Part shown: positions 7,604-8,495 of the stretch, piece after piece | Layout: each line of letters opens with the position of its first letter | How positions within the stretch are numbered: the stretch's first letter is position 1 | Assembly: GCA_006226265.1 (NCBI GenBank) | Contig: SBHH01000200.1 | Span: forward strand, 1 to 8,495 | Reading direction: 5' to 3' | Length of the DNA: 8,495 bases | Source: Alphaproteobacteria bacterium | GTDB taxonomy: Bacteria; Pseudomonadota; Alphaproteobacteria; Sneathiellales; Sneathiellaceae | Translations under genes and position numbers: made by a program | Notes under the pieces: model-generated | Seen by the model: the letters and a program-made list of their open reading frames with translations, nothing else | Told to the model about the DNA's origin: nothing | Database searches by the model: none

Positions 7604-8085
7604 TGAAACTTGAAATCCTGCCTCTGACCAAGGAAGCCTTCGCCCCCTTCGGCGATGTGATCGAGACGGAGGGGAGCAAGTCGTTTGAGATCAATAACGG
7701 CTCCACGCTCCGTTATCATGACCTTGCGCAGGTTGAGACGGATGCGCGCGTGCTCGTAAATATCTTCCGCGCGACGCCGCTTCAATATCCGCTTGAAATC
7801 AAAATGGTGGAGCGCCATCCGAAGGGCAGTCAGGCCTTTGTCCCGCTTGAAAAAAGATCCTATCTGGTGCTGGTCGCGCCGAAGGGGGAAAGCGTCGCGC
7901 CCAATGATCTCCGGCTCTTCCTCGCGAACGGATCGCAGGGTGTCAATTACCATGCGGGCACCTGGCATCATCCGGTCATGGCGCTGAAGGAGACAAGCGA
8001 TTTCCTCGTCATCGACCGGGGCGGGGAGGGGCCCAACTGCGACGAGTTCTATTTTGAGAACACAGATATCCGGGTCGAACTGTAG
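7603..8085 (+). CDS. allA: Ureidoglycolate lyase
   Basis: Splits ureidoglycolate into glyoxylate and urea, the last step of the pathway. The protein is 160 aa, the same length as Escherichia coli AllA. Recognisable segments: the N-terminal LTKEAFAPFGDVIE, a middle ERHPKGSQAFVPL strand, and NYHAGTWHHPVMAL (H117, H122 and H123) with downstream DFLVIDRGG, typical of this cupin-like fold. The frame is open well upstream inside alc (to 7372), but family alignment and the TGATG junction fix the start at 7603. It is the last gene of the operon; its TAG stop lies two bases from the stop of the converging GNAT gene. Glyoxylate then needs enzymes encoded elsewhere. Confidence 0.95.
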   Translation: MKLEILPLTKEAFAPFGDVIETEGSKSFEINNGSTLRYHDLAQVETDARVLVNIFRATPLQYPLEIKMVERHPKGSQAFVPLEKRSYLVLVAPKGESVAPNDLRLFLANGSQGVNYHAGTWHHPVMALKETSDFLVIDRGGEGPNCDEFYFENTDIRVEL

Positions 8086-8095
8086 CTTTAAAGCT
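8084..8095. other. 12-bp perfect palindrome at the convergent gene ends
   Basis: AGCTTTAAAGCT is a perfect inverted repeat spanning the allA stop (TAG 8083-8085) and the opposing GNAT stop (TAA, minus strand 8090-8088). It has no loop, low GC and no long T-run, so it is a poor intrinsic terminator. No better terminator is visible between the two convergent genes. Confidence 0.4.
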
Positions 8096-8495
8096 TCGTG
8101 CGGTAGTGATAACCGTAAAGCACCTCGGTAAAGCCCATATGTTCCCAGAAGGCGCGCCCGCCCTCATTCGCACAGACGACCTGCAGATAGGCAGTGGTCA
8201 TGCCATCGGCGATGGCGCGGGCAAAGAGCGCGCGGGTGATCGCGCCCGCAAGGCCCTTCCGCCGATGGGCGAAATTGGTCGCAAATTCAAAAAGGCCGAG
8301 ATATTTCTTCGATCCCACACCGAGACCGCAGGCAATGATCTCGTCCTCCTCGATGATCGAGGCGCAATAAAGCGGCATATCGACCCGCTCCAGCATTTCG
8401 TTGAAAATGATCTGCTGACGCTCGTCCTGACCGGTAAGATGGGCGAGGCCGTCGCGCCAGAAATCGGAGGGAATCGTCTCGATGGTGACAACGGC
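8088..8495 (-). CDS. GNAT-family N-acetyltransferase, C-terminal part (5' end outside window)
   Basis: The minus-strand frame is open from the right edge to TAA at 8088, giving 135 residues of a protein whose start lies beyond the window. An internal ATG at 8396 exists, but the open frame upstream (VTIETIPSDFWRDGLAHL) reads as coding, so it is probably not the start. GNAT features: the acetyl-CoA-binding motif A, AHRRKGLAGAITRALFARA (R/QxxGxA type), followed by the strand AYLQVVCANEGGRAFWEHMGF and then the terminal TEVLYGYHYRTKL, a classic GNAT C-terminus. The acceptor substrate cannot be inferred. It is convergent with allA, so it is not part of the purine operon and is probably a functionally unrelated neighbour. 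Confidence 0.85.
   Translation of the reverse strand, partial: AVVTIETIPSDFWRDGLAHLTGQDERQQIIFNEMLERVDMPLYCASIIEEDEIIACGLGVGSKKYLGLFEFATNFAHRRKGLAGAITRALFARAIADGMTTAYLQVVCANEGGRAFWEHMGFTEVLYGYHYRTKL

Overview
The window is a GC-rich, densely packed stretch of bacterial chromosome carrying a nearly complete aerobic purine-degradation locus. Gene content and protein style (two-subunit XdhA/XdhB xanthine dehydrogenase, PuuE-type allantoinase, UraD, allantoicase, AllA, FCD-type GntR regulator) fit an alphaproteobacterium. That is an inference from family knowledge; the order or genus cannot be fixed from sequence reading alone.

Layout. Positions 1-4216 read leftward as hiuH (5-hydroxyisourate hydrolase), xdhA (Fe-S/FAD subunit of xanthine dehydrogenase) and xdhB (molybdopterin subunit, which runs off the left edge near its C-terminus). 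Positions 4370-8085 read rightward as a tightly overlapped operon: a GntR/FCD regulator, puuE, uraD, alc and allA. The two operons diverge from an AT-rich 153-bp intergenic region (4217-4369). It contains a perfect 10-bp palindrome and four TTGT-headed repeats spaced about two helical turns apart, the likely operator of the GntR protein. At the right edge a partial GNAT acetyltransferase gene converges on allA, with two bases between the stop codons.

How the genes work together. XdhAB oxidises hypoxanthine/xanthine to urate. A urate oxidase, not in this window, must make 5-hydroxyisourate. HiuH converts that to OHCU, UraD decarboxylates OHCU to S-allantoin, PuuE opens allantoin to allantoate, allantoicase releases ureidoglycolate plus urea, and AllA splits ureidoglycolate to glyoxylate plus a second urea. 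The GntR protein is first in its own operon and faces the xdh operon, so one regulator could control both arms.

No tRNA, rRNA, CRISPR array, insertion sequence or phage gene was recognised, and there is no gene-free stretch over 300 bases. Every enzyme belongs to a known family and keeps the key residues that could be checked. The least explained element is the phased repeat array between the operons; no unknown enzymatic system is evident.
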